From: Collinsella bouchesdurhonensis | Lineage (GTDB): Bacteria; Actinomycetota; Coriobacteriia; Coriobacteriales; Coriobacteriaceae | DNA: 64,000 nucleotides | Direction: 5' to 3' | Assembly: GCF_900155365.1 (NCBI RefSeq) | Contig: NZ_LT699742.1 | Span: 165,974-229,973, forward strand | In this document: positions 41,943 through 50,968 of the stretch, piece after piece | Layout: each line of letters begins with the position of its first letter | Position numbering within the stretch: position 1 is the stretch's first letter | Translations under genes and position numbers: made by a program | Notes under the pieces: generated by a model | Told to the model about the DNA's origin: nothing | The model's input: the letters and a program-made list of their open reading frames with translations, nothing else | Databases searched by the model: none

Positions 41943-43859
41943 CTACTCCAGCTCAAAGGCTCCGGTGTAGAGCTGATAGTAGTAACCGCGCTTGGCGATA
42001 AGCTCCTCATGGTTGCCGCGCTCGATGATACGACCGTGCTCCAGACAGATGATCACGTCGGAGTTGCGCACGGTGGAGAGACGGTGGGCAATCACGAAGG
42101 TGGTGCGGCCGTTCATAAGGGCGTCCATACCGCGCTGCACGATAGCCTCGGTGCGCGTATCGATGGAGCTCGTGGCCTCGTCCAAGATCATTGCGGGAGG
42201 ATCGGCCACGGCGGCGCGTGCGATAGAGATCAGCTGGCGCTGCCCCTGGGAAAGCTGTGCGCCATTGCCCGAGAGCATGGTGTTGTAGCCTTCCGGCAGG
42301 CGGGTGATGAAGTCGTGCGCGCCGGCGAGCTTGGCCGCGGCGATGCACTCCGCGTCGGTGGCGCTCAGGTTGCCGTAGCGGATGTTGTCCATCACAGATC
42401 CGGTGAACAGGTTCACGTCCTGCAACACTACGCCCAGGCTTCGGCGCAGATCAGCCTTGCGGATCTTGTTGATGTTGATGCCGTCGTAGCGGATCTTGCC
42501 GTCGGCGATGTCGTAGAAGCGGTTGATGAGGTTGGTGATGGTCGTTTTGCCAGCACCGGTGGCGCCCACGAAGGCGACCTTCTGACCAGGTTTGGCAAAG
42601 ACGCTCACGTCATGCAGCACCTCGTGGTCGGGCGTGTAGCCAAAGTCAACGTGGTCCATGCGAACGTCGCCACGCAGCTCCTCGTAGGTGAGGGTGCCAT
42701 CGTGGTGCGGGTGCTTCCATGCCCACAGGCCCGTGTGCTTGTCGGTCTCGACAAGTTGGCCGGTTGCTCGGTTGCGCTCGGCGTTTACGAGCGTGACATA
42801 GCCTTCGTCCTCTTCAGGCTGCTCGTCAATGAGCTCGAAGATGCGGTCGGCGCCGGCAAGGCCCATGACCACGGCGTTGATCTGCATCGAAATCTGGCCG
42901 ATCTGGCCGCAGAACTGCTTGGTCATATTGAGGAACGGCACCACGACGGCAATGGAGAGCGCCGTGCCGGAGATGGAGAGGTTGGGCACCCCCAGCGCCA
43001 GGAAGATGCCGCCGGCAAGAGCGACCAGCACATAGAGGAGGTTGCCCAGGTTCATAAGGATCGGCATGAGGATGTTCGCATACATGTTGGCCTTCTGCGA
43101 CACCTCGAAGAGCTTTTCGTTGCGCTCGTCAAAATCGGCCTCGGCGGCGGACTCATGGCAGAATGCCTTGACGACCTTCTGGCCGTTCATGACCTCTTCG
43201 ATGTGGCCCTCGACTACGCCAAGCTCCGTCTGCTGCGCAATGAAGAAGCGCGCAGAGTTGGAACCCAGCAGTTTGGTCATAAAGGTCATAAAGGTAACGC
43301 CGGCGATAATCACCAGGCACATCCAGACGGAGTAATACAGCATGATGAAGAACACCGTGCAGATAACGATGATCGTCATGAGCAAGTTGGGCAACGACTG
43401 GCTGATCATCTGACGCAGCGTGTCGATGTCGTTGGTGTAATGGCTCATGATGTCGCCGCGCTGGTGCGTGTCGAAGTAGCGAATCGGCAGGTCCTGCATG
43501 CGGTTGAACATCTTTTCGCGCAGCTTCTCGAGCGAGCCCTGCGTGACGATGGCCATCGCGCGGTTCCAGAAGAGCGAGGAGAGCACGCCGACGGCATAGA
43601 TGCAGCCAAGCGTTGTGGCCAGACTCAAGATCTGCGGACGCGCTGCCTCCCAGTCGCCGGACTGCCATGAGGTACTGATGACCTCGAGGGCGCGCTGCAA
43701 GAAGGTAGCACCGATGGAGTTGATGACGGCACAAACGATAACGCCCAGCGTCACCAAGGGCAGCAGCACGGGGTAGAACGAGAAGAGCGTTTTGATCAGA
43801 CGGGAGAATGTACCGGGCTTGCGGTTCTTAGCGCGCTCGGCGGTGGTTGCCTTACTCAT
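41943..43859 (-). CDS. ABC exporter half-transporter, consensus-site subunit (pair B)
   Basis: The 638-residue protein has six transmembrane helices (about 25-345) and a nucleotide-binding domain. The motifs are Walker A GATGAGKTT, signature LSQGQ, Walker B MILDEATSSID and H-loop IAHRLST, all catalytically intact. A 45-residue insertion with a charged, Trp-His rich patch lies before the Walker A strand. It pairs with the degenerate subunit encoded upstream, which overlaps it by 8 bp (ATGAGTAA). The start follows AAGGAGGCG. As part of a MarR-led operon it probably exports a drug, lipid or antimicrobial compound sensed by the MarR protein. Confidence 0.92.
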   Translation of the reverse strand: MSKATTAERAKNRKPGTFSRLIKTLFSFYPVLLPLVTLGVIVCAVINSIGATFLQRALEVISTSWQSGDWEAARPQILSLATTLGCIYAVGVLSSLFWNRAMAIVTQGSLEKLREKMFNRMQDLPIRYFDTHQRGDIMSHYTNDIDTLRQMISQSLPNLLMTIIVICTVFFIMLYYSVWMCLVIIAGVTFMTFMTKLLGSNSARFFIAQQTELGVVEGHIEEVMNGQKVVKAFCHESAAEADFDERNEKLFEVSQKANMYANILMPILMNLGNLLYVLVALAGGIFLALGVPNLSISGTALSIAVVVPFLNMTKQFCGQIGQISMQINAVVMGLAGADRIFELIDEQPEEDEGYVTLVNAERNRATGQLVETDKHTGLWAWKHPHHDGTLTYEELRGDVRMDHVDFGYTPDHEVLHDVSVFAKPGQKVAFVGATGAGKTTITNLINRFYDIADGKIRYDGININKIRKADLRRSLGVVLQDVNLFTGSVMDNIRYGNLSATDAECIAAAKLAGAHDFITRLPEGYNTMLSGNGAQLSQGQRQLISIARAAVADPPAMILDEATSSIDTRTEAIVQRGMDALMNGRTTFVIAHRLSTVRNSDVIICLEHGRIIERGNHEELIAKRGYYYQLYTGAFELE

Positions 43860-45642
43860 GTGCCTCGCCTCCTTCCAGTTCTGTGTCATCCGGGGCGGGG
43901 GCCTGTGCCTCCGCGGTCATCTTGTTTTGCGAGGTGAAGGTCTCGCGGTAGATCTCGGAGCGCTTAAGCAGCTCGTCATGTGTGCCGATATCGGCAATGC
44001 GTCCGCCCTCCATTACGATGATGCGGTCTGCTTCCTGCACGCTGGAGATGCGCTGGGCGATGATGAGCTTGGTAGTATCGGGCAGATACGTGGCCAGGCC
44101 CTCGCGAATCTTGGCGTCGGTCTTGGTGTCGACAGCACTTGTAGAGTCATCGAGAATCAAGATCTTGGGATGGCGCAGCAAGGCGCGTGCGATGCACAGG
44201 CGCTGCTTTTGGCCACCGGAGACGTTAGAGCCGCCCTGCTCGATCCAGGTGTCGTAGCCCTTGGAGAAGCCGTCGACAAATTCGTCGGCGCAGGCAAGGC
44301 GCGCGGCTTCGCGCACCTCTTCGTCGGTGGCGCTGGCGTCGCCCCAGCGCAGATTCTCGGCAATCGTGCCCGAGAACAGCACGTTTTTCTGCAGCACCAT
44401 GGCGACCTGATGGCGCAGCGTATCCAGATCGTAGTTGCGTACGTCCACGCCGCCTACGCGCACGGTCCCCTCGGTGGCGTCATACAAACGTGCGACAAGG
44501 TTCACGAGCGAAGACTTGGCAGAGCCCGTGCCGCCAATGATGCCGATGGTTTCGCCGCTCTTGATATGCAAGTCGATGTTATCCAGGGCCTGACGCTCGG
44601 CGTGCTTGGAGTACTTGAAGCTCACGTGGTCAAAGTCGATAGAGCCGTCGGCAACGTCGGTGACGGGCTGGGTGGGATTGGCAATGGTCGGGGTGGCGTT
44701 GAGCACCTCGACGATACGATGCGAGCTCTCGTCTGCCATGGTGACCATGACAAAGATCATAGAGAGCTGCATGAGGCTCATGAGGATCTGGAAACCGTAG
44801 GTAAAGATCGAGGAGAGCTGACCCACGTCAAACAGGGTTCCCTGGCTCGTGATGATGATTTTCGACCCCAAGTAGATGATGGTGACAAAGGCGCCGTTGA
44901 CGCAGATGTTCATCATGGGGTTGTTAAAGGCCAGGAGCTTCTCGGCGCGGGTGAAGTCGGCGCAAACGTCGCGGGCGGCGCGGGCAAATTTCTGCTTCTC
45001 GTGATCCTCGCGTACGTAGCTCTTCACCACGCGCATTCCGGTGACGTTTTCCTCGACAGACTCGTTGAGCGCATCGTACTTATGAAAGACGCGCGCAAAG
45101 ATGGGACGCACCTTAAAGATGATGAAGAACAGGCCAAAGCCCAGGATCGGGATGATGATTAGATAGACCATCGCCACGCTGCCGCCCATGGCAAAGGCCA
45201 TGACAAAAGCGAAAATAAGCACCAGTGGGGAGCGCACGGCGATGCGGATGAGCATCATGAATGCTTGCTGGACATTGGTGATATCGGTGGTGAGGCGTGT
45301 GACGAGCGAGGAGCTCGAGAACGCGTCGATGTTGGCAAAGCTGAACGTTTGGATCTTGTAGAACAGATCGTGGCGCAGGTTCTTGGCAAAACCGCAGCTG
45401 GCGTGGCTGCAGGTAATGCCGGCTGCGGCGCCAAAGGCAAGCGAACACAGCGCGATAATCGCAAGGATGCCGGCAGTGGGCAGGATGTCTGCGACGGCGG
45501 CGCCATCCTTGATGGAGTCGATAAGGTTTGCGGTGACAAACGGGATGCTCATCTCGCAGATGACCTCGCCCAATACCAGCAGCGGGGTGGCGATGGTGAC
45601 TTTCTTATAGTCACGGACGCTTGCTGCAAGAGTTTTAATCAT
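43852..45642 (-). CDS. ABC exporter half-transporter, degenerate-site subunit (pair B)
   Basis: This 596-residue half-transporter has Walker A GGTGSAKSS (with A in place of the usual G), signature VSGGQ, Walker B ILDDSTSAVD (Asp for the catalytic Glu) and H-loop AQRISS (Gln for His). It is the non-hydrolysing partner of the protein encoded next. The ATG at 45642 follows GGGAGGG and overlaps the stop of the MarR gene by 8 bp. The ORF is open further upstream, but that extension runs antisense-free through the marR gene in another frame and has no ribosome binding site. Same architecture as pair A at 23.6-27.3 kb, but with reversed strand and its own regulator. Confidence 0.92.
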   Translation of the reverse strand: MIKTLAASVRDYKKVTIATPLLVLGEVICEMSIPFVTANLIDSIKDGAAVADILPTAGILAIIALCSLAFGAAAGITCSHASCGFAKNLRHDLFYKIQTFSFANIDAFSSSSLVTRLTTDITNVQQAFMMLIRIAVRSPLVLIFAFVMAFAMGGSVAMVYLIIIPILGFGLFFIIFKVRPIFARVFHKYDALNESVEENVTGMRVVKSYVREDHEKQKFARAARDVCADFTRAEKLLAFNNPMMNICVNGAFVTIIYLGSKIIITSQGTLFDVGQLSSIFTYGFQILMSLMQLSMIFVMVTMADESSHRIVEVLNATPTIANPTQPVTDVADGSIDFDHVSFKYSKHAERQALDNIDLHIKSGETIGIIGGTGSAKSSLVNLVARLYDATEGTVRVGGVDVRNYDLDTLRHQVAMVLQKNVLFSGTIAENLRWGDASATDEEVREAARLACADEFVDGFSKGYDTWIEQGGSNVSGGQKQRLCIARALLRHPKILILDDSTSAVDTKTDAKIREGLATYLPDTTKLIIAQRISSVQEADRIIVMEGGRIADIGTHDELLKRSEIYRETFTSQNKMTAEAQAPAPDDTELEGGEAHE

Positions 45643-46138
45643 CGAATCCCTCCCAAGTGTTTCGAATCTTGTTGAGCATGATGAGTAGCTGCTCGCGCTC
45701 TTCGAGCGTGAGGGCAGAGAATGCTTCACTGCGGAATTTAATGCGTGCAGCCTGTTCAAGTTCTGCCTGGCGCGCGCCCTCTTCGGTAAGCTCGACGATG
45801 AGCTGCCGACGGTCTTCGGTGCTGCGCGAGCGCTCGATGAGTCCGATAGCCTCGCACTTGGAGAGAATCTCGGAGAGGGAGCCGGGCTTAAGAGCAAAAT
45901 GCAAGCCCAGTTCCTGCTGGGAAATCTTGCCGCCATGTTTGGCAATCAGACAGATGATGGGGGCTTTGCCAGAGGTGCCGCCTCCATGGAAATGCAGGTA
46001 GTGCCCGCAATAGCCAAGGCCGCTGAGAATCTGTTTCGCGAGCTTGTCTTCGGCGTTTTCGGGTTCGGGCAGATCTTCGGGATCTTTTCCTAAGAGGCGA
46101 GGCAGGCCGCATGCGCCGGAGGCTTTTTCTGCTGTCAA
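45635..46138 (-). CDS. MarR-family regulator of the ABC exporter
   Basis: The 167-residue protein has a winged helix-turn-helix of MarR type at about 60-130 (ISQQELGLHFALKPGSLSEI, then TEDRRQLIVELTEEG) with helical dimerisation ends. MarR proteins repress efflux genes until a ligand binds. The start is probably the TTG at 46138, eight bases after GGAG. A GTG at 46147 is only one base from it. It overlaps the first ABC gene by 8 bp, so regulator and exporter are one translational unit and likely autoregulated. Confidence 0.85.
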   Translation of the reverse strand: MTAEKASGACGLPRLLGKDPEDLPEPENAEDKLAKQILSGLGYCGHYLHFHGGGTSGKAPIICLIAKHGGKISQQELGLHFALKPGSLSEILSKCEAIGLIERSRSTEDRRQLIVELTEEGARQAELEQAARIKFRSEAFSALTLEEREQLLIMLNKIRNTWEGFDD

Positions 46139-46192
46139 AAAGGTCACTCCTTTCGTTCTTCTTCGTTATCTTTGAGGTACACGAATAATGAG

Positions 46193-46225
46193 GGTACCGC
46201 ACGATATATGGTTGTCAAGGTACCG
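46193..46225 (-). promoter_or_regulatory. Candidate promoter/operator of the MarR-ABC operon
   Basis: Two copies of GGTACCG (46193-46199 and 46219-46225) flank a minus-strand TTGACA (46218-46213). A third related GGTAC is at about 46176. The repeats are candidate MarR binding sites. Confidence 0.4.
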
Positions 46226-46362
46226 AAGGATGTTTTTGAGAAGAATATACAGGGTGGATAGCTCGCTCTTTCCGGGTTACGCAAGGTCCGTAGGGCCACT
46301 TGCGCATACGCCCTGAGATTTAGACCTTGCCGGCGCTCGATCCTATGTTGAAAGCCGATTTG

Positions 46363-46845
46363 CTATAGCTGTTTGAGCAAATTCTCGCAACCGGCGAGGA
46401 CGTCCTCATACGTGACATCGAAATTGCCGGTATACCAAGGGTCGGCGACGTCGCGGTCGCTGCCGATGAGGCTCAAGAGCTTGATCACTTTGGCGCAGCC
46501 GTCGGCTTGCGCTTCGGGTTCGTGCTTGAAGATACGGCGAAGGTTGCGCATATTGGCGTTATCCATGCCGATGATAAGGTCCCAGTCGGAGTATTCGTCG
46601 TCGCGCACCTGACGCGCGCGATGCGGTACCAGGGGCACGCCCATCTGACGCAGTTTGGTCACGGTTCCATAATGCGGTGAGTTGCCGATTTCTTCGGTCG
46701 AGGTGGCGGCGGAGTCGATAACAAATTCATCGCTGCGACCTGCCTGGCGTACAAGCTCGGTGAATACCGACTCCGCCATCGTCGAGCGGCAGATATTGCC
46801 GTGGCAGACAAAGAGAACGCGGTGGACGGGCTTTGGGCTATTCAT
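46363..46845 (-). CDS. Low-molecular-weight protein tyrosine phosphatase
   Basis: The 160-residue protein has the LMW-PTP P-loop CHGNICRST near the N-terminus and the general-acid motif DPWY near residue 130. It removes phosphate from tyrosine residues; bacterial members often regulate capsule or exopolysaccharide export via BY-kinases. The ATG at 46845 follows GAGAGGG. It ends the minus-strand unit that also includes the acyltransferase 38 bp upstream, which may point to a surface-polysaccharide role. Confidence 0.9.
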   Translation of the reverse strand: MNSPKPVHRVLFVCHGNICRSTMAESVFTELVRQAGRSDEFVIDSAATSTEEIGNSPHYGTVTKLRQMGVPLVPHRARQVRDDEYSDWDLIIGMDNANMRNLRRIFKHEPEAQADGCAKVIKLLSLIGSDRDVADPWYTGNFDVTYEDVLAGCENLLKQL

Positions 46846-46883
46846 GACCAGCCCTCTCTCCAAACGAAGCCAAGTACGACGCA

Positions 46884-47990
46884 TTATCGAACGGCGTCCC
46901 TAGGCCCTGGCGATGCCAGCGAGCGCGACAGGTTCACGCTGGGAACCTCGATTATGCGCCAGAACACAACGGAGACGAGCATGCTTGCGGGCAGCGAGAC
47001 CGCGGCAATCGCGAGCGGGTCGACAATCCCGAGCCTGGGCAGCAGGGCAACGAGCGCACCGATGACCATGGCGTGGGTAAGGTAGAGGCTGTACGACACC
47101 TTTCCCAAAAAGACCATGGGGGCCGCAGAGAGCGCACGGCGCGTGAACCCGTCGGCGATCGCGACGACAACCACCACCAGGCAGGCCGCGTTCATGGCGG
47201 TGGACTTCAACGCCTCGAGAACCCCACCGGGATGCCACACGAGCGAGAGCTCGATAACACCAACGGAGGCCACAAGCAGCGCCAGCTCGGCCAGCATTGA
47301 AAGCTTGACGGCCTTGATTTTGTCGAATTGCCGGGCCACCATGACGCCAAGCCAGAACATCAGGCAAAGGCGCAGCGGAAAGTAGCCCGTCCAGTACGAG
47401 ACAAGCACCGCAATAAAGGTCGCAACAACCGCCAGACCCGTCCGGCGAATCCTTGATATGCACCAGATGGCCAGCGGAAGCGTCAGGCTAAACCAGAGTT
47501 CCCAGCTCATGGACCAGACGGGAGAGTCAACGCGGACGAGCTGCGCGCCAAAGAGGTTGTTGAGGCCATCGGACACGTTGAACAGCACGTCGAACTGCAT
47601 GAGGATGTCATGAACCGCAGTGGGAAGGCCCGCGTTGTAGGCGACGGCAAGCGCGGAGCGCGACGTGGACCCCAGGCGCCAGGCCACGTAGCCCGCAGGA
47701 AGGGCCAGCGCAATCGCCGCAAACAGCGGCACGCAAAGGCGGACGACCCTTCTTGGGTAATAGCCAAGCCAGTCGTACCCGCCGTTTCCCATGTGCTTAA
47801 AGGGAACAAGAGACAGCACTATGCCAGACAGGATGAAGAACACCATAACCGACGCGGTGCCAGGGAAGAGGCTCGGACCCCCCGCGCCAAACGGCTTGAC
47901 CATGATGTCGACGTGGTACAGGAACACCATCAGCGCCCCAAGCCCTCGCAGGCCGTCAAGCGACAAGACGCGTTTCTCGTGAGCAGGCAT
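46884..47990 (-). CDS. Acyltransferase-3 family membrane protein
   Basis: The 368-residue protein has about ten transmembrane helices and the family start motif LDGLRGLGALMVFLYH with its conserved histidine. Acyltransferase-3 proteins (OafA, NodX type) add acetyl or other acyl groups to cell-surface glycans. The acceptor is unknown. The ATG at 47990 follows GAAGGGG; a GTG two codons upstream overlaps that site and is less likely. It is followed by the tyrosine phosphatase gene. Confidence 0.87.
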   Translation of the reverse strand: MPAHEKRVLSLDGLRGLGALMVFLYHVDIMVKPFGAGGPSLFPGTASVMVFFILSGIVLSLVPFKHMGNGGYDWLGYYPRRVVRLCVPLFAAIALALPAGYVAWRLGSTSRSALAVAYNAGLPTAVHDILMQFDVLFNVSDGLNNLFGAQLVRVDSPVWSMSWELWFSLTLPLAIWCISRIRRTGLAVVATFIAVLVSYWTGYFPLRLCLMFWLGVMVARQFDKIKAVKLSMLAELALLVASVGVIELSLVWHPGGVLEALKSTAMNAACLVVVVVAIADGFTRRALSAAPMVFLGKVSYSLYLTHAMVIGALVALLPRLGIVDPLAIAAVSLPASMLVSVVFWRIIEVPSVNLSRSLASPGPRDAVR

Positions 47991-48164
47991 CGTCACCCCT
48001 TCCTTCGTGCATTCGAGCAGAGCGTCCCATTATATACCCTCATGGATTTAGCGTACATTTTGACGAGAAAGACCCCCAAATCGGGCGGATTCGGGGGTCT
48101 GGCTCATCTTTATGTGCGCTGTCCGGAGCCGCGACCGCCGGCAGCAAGGGCGGCGGCACCCACC

Positions 48165-48377
48165 CTACTCGGCCTCGGCCGCCTCCTCGCGGCGGACGAT
48201 CTCGTCAATGAGGATGGCGTCGCCGTGCTTGGCACCGGCCACGGAGAGGCCCATGAGCACACCCATGCCCGTGATGTAGGCAAAGAGCATGGCAGGGTTG
48301 ACGTCCATGACCACGCCGGAGAGGATCGGGGTGATGACCTGCGCGGCCATGCTCAAAAGGACGCGGTGCGGCTGCAT
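48165..48377 (-). pseudogene. C-terminal fragment of an MFS transporter
   Basis: The 70-residue reading frame matches only the last two transmembrane helices of SLC45/GPH-like MFS transporters: AAQVITPILSGVVMD, then LFAYITGMGVLMGL and a hydrophilic tail. The rest of the transporter is absent; upstream sequence in all frames shows no MFS helix. An ATG at 48377 preceded by GAGGAG could still permit translation. It is probably a decayed remnant after deletion. A small membrane protein with a new role is the alternative. Confidence 0.65.
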
Positions 48378-48551
48378 AGGAACTCCTCGGGGTATCGGTT
48401 GCAAAGCGTTTGGGCGCACGACTTTGTGCGGGCGGCCCACAGGTAAACAATTCTATCGAGAGTCTAGCGGATGGGTGTCCCTTATGCGTTGCTGCGCTAC
48501 ACTGGGGCAATCGCGGCGCCGTGTGGACGCTCGAATCGCTAAGGGGACCAG

Positions 48552-49379
48552 ATGAAAAACACCCAGCAGCTTCTGCTGATCAACGACATGTGCGGCTATG
48601 GCAAGGTGGCGCTTTCGGCCATGCTGCCCGTGCTTTCGCACATGGGGTATCGCATCCATAATCTGCCGACGGCCCTGGTGTCCGATACGCTCAATTACCC
48701 TAAGTTCTATATTCATGACACCACGGAATATGTGCGCGAGAGCCTTGCTATCTGGGAAGACCTGGGCTTTGAGTTCGATGCTATCTCCACCGGTTTCATC
48801 GTGACGGAGGAAGAGGCACGCATCATCTCCGATTTTTGCCATCGTCGTGCCAAGACGGGCACCAAGGTGTTCGTCGATCCCATCATGGCCGACAACGGCA
48901 AGCTGTATGCCGGTGTGCCGGAGTCCACGATCGGTCTTATGCGGAGCCTGGTGGAGTGTGCGGACTGCGCCGTGCCCAACTATACCGAGGCATGCCTGCT
49001 TACCGAAACGCCCATGGAGAATGGGCTTACTTCCGAGGCGGCCCGTGCACTGGTCGATGCCGTGCGCGGCCTGGGCGCCAAGTCGGTGGTTATCACGAGC
49101 TGCAAGGTCGACGGGGCCGATGTCATCGTGGGCTTTGACCATGCGGCGGGGGAGTATTTCACCGTGCCCATCGATATGCTGCCCGTGTACTTCCCGGGTA
49201 CCGGCGATACGTTTTCCAGCGTGTTGCTGGGCCGCGTGATGCACGGGTGGTCGTTGGAGCGCGCTTCTGCCGACGCCGCGCGCGTGGTGCGCGAGCTTAT
49301 TGCTCGCAATGCCGATCAAGAGGATAAGTCTGCGGGTCTTCCTATCGAGGCCTGTCTCGACGTGATTGACGGTGAGTAG
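48552..49379 (+). CDS. Pyridoxamine/pyridoxal kinase (ribokinase-like)
   Basis: This 275-residue ribokinase-fold enzyme starts LLINDMCGYGKVALSAMLPV, like the pyridoxine kinase family. It has FVDPIMADNGKLY and the GTGDTFSS active-site loop with catalytic aspartate. It phosphorylates vitamin B6 vitamers to keep PLP levels, using ATP. A TGC-TACACT extended -10 lies near 48506. The start follows AAGGGG. The TIGR04076 gene follows directly. Confidence 0.88.
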   Translation: MKNTQQLLLINDMCGYGKVALSAMLPVLSHMGYRIHNLPTALVSDTLNYPKFYIHDTTEYVRESLAIWEDLGFEFDAISTGFIVTEEEARIISDFCHRRAKTGTKVFVDPIMADNGKLYAGVPESTIGLMRSLVECADCAVPNYTEACLLTETPMENGLTSEAARALVDAVRGLGAKSVVITSCKVDGADVIVGFDHAAGEYFTVPIDMLPVYFPGTGDTFSSVLLGRVMHGWSLERASADAARVVRELIARNADQEDKSAGLPIEACLDVIDGE

Positions 49380-49380
49380 C

Positions 49381-49701
49381 GTGGCGGACGAGCCGATGGC
49401 AGAGGGGACAGCGAGCTTCAAGCCCGCCGGTGCGCCACGTGGCAAGCGCCCGCGCATCCGCATTACCTGCGTGGACCAGCTGGGGGAGTGCCGTTGCCAC
49501 CATGGTCACAAACCGGGCGATGTCTTTGATTTTGATCGCGATCGCGGCAAGCTCTGCCCCATGGCCTGCCATGTGGGATTTCCCTATATCGATATCCTTC
49601 GCTACGGCGGTACCGTTCCCGGCAACGAGACCGGTACGGCCAAATTCTGCTGCCCCGAGGTCGATACCCTCAACGTCTTTTTGGCCGAGGTCGTGGAGTA
49701 G
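49381..49701 (+). CDS. TIGR04076 family small cysteine-rich protein
   Basis: The protein is about 106 residues. Its middle shows TIGR04076 features: a C/H-rich LGECRCHHGHKPGDVFDF, then LCPMACHVGFPYIDILRYGG and a late FCCPEVDTLNVF. Its biochemical role is not known; the cysteines could bind metal. The start is uncertain. GTG at 49381 directly after the kinase stop is chosen; GTG at 49372 (overlapping) or ATG at 49396 are also possible. It is likely cotranscribed with the kinase. Confidence 0.75.
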   Translation: MADEPMAEGTASFKPAGAPRGKRPRIRITCVDQLGECRCHHGHKPGDVFDFDRDRGKLCPMACHVGFPYIDILRYGGTVPGNETGTAKFCCPEVDTLNVFLAEVVE

Positions 49702-49795
49702 TCCGGGTCTGAGCGCCCCGATTGGTCGCAAAGAGATTTCGACGAGAGCCGAGCTCTCTCATTGCAAGAAGTCGCCCTTAGAGGAGTCCACTGAA

Positions 49796-49861
49796 ATTCT
49801 AAGGACAAGTTTTGGCCTTAACTTGTCCTTAGAATGCCGCGCGTTGCTCTAAGGACAAGTT
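49796..49861. repeat. Three copies of a 13-bp repeat, two forming a perfect hairpin
   Basis: CTAAGGACAAGTT occurs at 49799-49811 and 49849-49861, and inverted at 49820-49832. The first and the inverted copy extend to a perfect 16-bp stem (49796-49811 with 49820-49835) with an 8-nt loop. It lies between the convergent TIGR04076 gene and prs. Confidence 0.8.
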
Positions 49862-49877
49862 CTTGTTCTTACGCAGA

Positions 49878-49918
49878 ACAAAAAAGCGGGGCGCCCCTCA
49901 ATTGAGGTGCACCCCGCA
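49878..49918 (-). terminator. Intrinsic terminator of prs
   Basis: GCGGGG(C)GCCCCTC pairs with GAGGTGCACCCCGC. On the minus strand the hairpin is followed by TTTTTTG. Confidence 0.8.
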
Positions 49919-49939
49919 TTACTTGCTATGCCCAAAGGC

Positions 49940-50926
49940 TTACATGGCAAAGTCGCCGCCGATGAGGCGGGACACGGACTCCTCGTTATACACAGCGGCG
50001 ATGGCGCTGGCAAACTCGTCGGCCACGGTGATGGTCTTGATCTTGCCGCCAACCTCGACGGGGATGGCGTCGGTGACCACGCACTCCATGATGGGGGCGT
50101 TGTTCAGGCGCTCGATGGCCTTGCCCGAGAAGATGCCGTGGGTGGCGCACACGTAGATGTCGCCGGCGCCCAGGGCCTTGAGCTCGCGGACGTTGGCGCA
50201 CAGGGTGCCTGCGGTATCGATCATATCGTCGTTGATGATGCAGGTCTTGCCCTTGATATCACCGATGATACCCATGACCTCGGCCTGGTTGTGATGCGGG
50301 CGGCCCTTGTGGGCGATTGCGAGGTCGCAGTCGAGCATATCGGACAGCTTCTTGGCTGCCTTGGCACGGCCCACGTCGGGGGACACGACAACGAGGTTCT
50401 CCTTGTCGAGGTTCATAGCATTGTAGTAATCAGCGAACAGCGGCAGGGCGGAAAGGTGGTTGACCGGGACGTCAAAGAAGCCCACGATCTGGCCCTGGTG
50501 CAGGTCGAGCGTGATGATGTTGTTCACGCCAGAGCACTCGAGCAGGTCGGCGACCAGACGAGCGGTGATGGGCTCGCGGGGAGCGGCCTTGCGGTCCTGG
50601 CGAGCATAGCCGTAGTGCGTGATGACGGCGGTGATGGAACGGGCGGAAGCGCGCTTGGCGGCGTCGGCAGCTACCAGCACCTCCATGAGCATGTCGTTGA
50701 CGTTCTCGCCGGCGATGGACTGGATCAGGAAGACATCGGCGCCACGGACAGTCTCCTCGTAACGAGCGTAGATCTCGCCATTGGCAAACTGCTCAAGAGC
50801 GAGGCCGGAAAGCTCGACCCCCAGGATGTCAGCGATTTTCTGCGCGAGCGGACGGTTGGAAGAACCGGAATACACGCGCATGGTCTTGTAGATCGCCCGC
50901 CTTTTGGTGGGATCGTTAGTTGGCAT
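49940..50926 (-). CDS. prs: Ribose-phosphate pyrophosphokinase (PRPP synthetase)
   Basis: The 328-residue enzyme makes PRPP from ribose 5-phosphate and ATP. Family motifs are present: FANGEIYARYEETVRG, HYGYARQDRK, TLDLHQGQIVGFF (metal/ATP), SPDVGRAKAA, and the PRPP loop NDDMIDTAGT. Length is as usual. The ATG at 50926 follows AAGGAG. It sits 42 bp downstream of glmU on the same strand, a conserved glmU-prs order in Gram-positive bacteria, and is closed by the terminator at 49878. Confidence 0.96.
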   Translation of the reverse strand: MPTNDPTKRRAIYKTMRVYSGSSNRPLAQKIADILGVELSGLALEQFANGEIYARYEETVRGADVFLIQSIAGENVNDMLMEVLVAADAAKRASARSITAVITHYGYARQDRKAAPREPITARLVADLLECSGVNNIITLDLHQGQIVGFFDVPVNHLSALPLFADYYNAMNLDKENLVVVSPDVGRAKAAKKLSDMLDCDLAIAHKGRPHHNQAEVMGIIGDIKGKTCIINDDMIDTAGTLCANVRELKALGAGDIYVCATHGIFSGKAIERLNNAPIMECVVTDAIPVEVGGKIKTITVADEFASAIAAVYNEESVSRLIGGDFAM

Positions 50927-50968
50927 CTGCCCCTACTCCTTAGTACGTACTTGACCCTTGTCGTTGAG

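Noticed and set aside
42009..43670. 553-codon plus-strand open frame
   Set aside because: Antisense to the ABC exporter gene; no start signal and no recognisable domains.
49796..49861. CRISPR array
   Set aside because: Only three copies with one inverted, no regular spacers and no cas genes.
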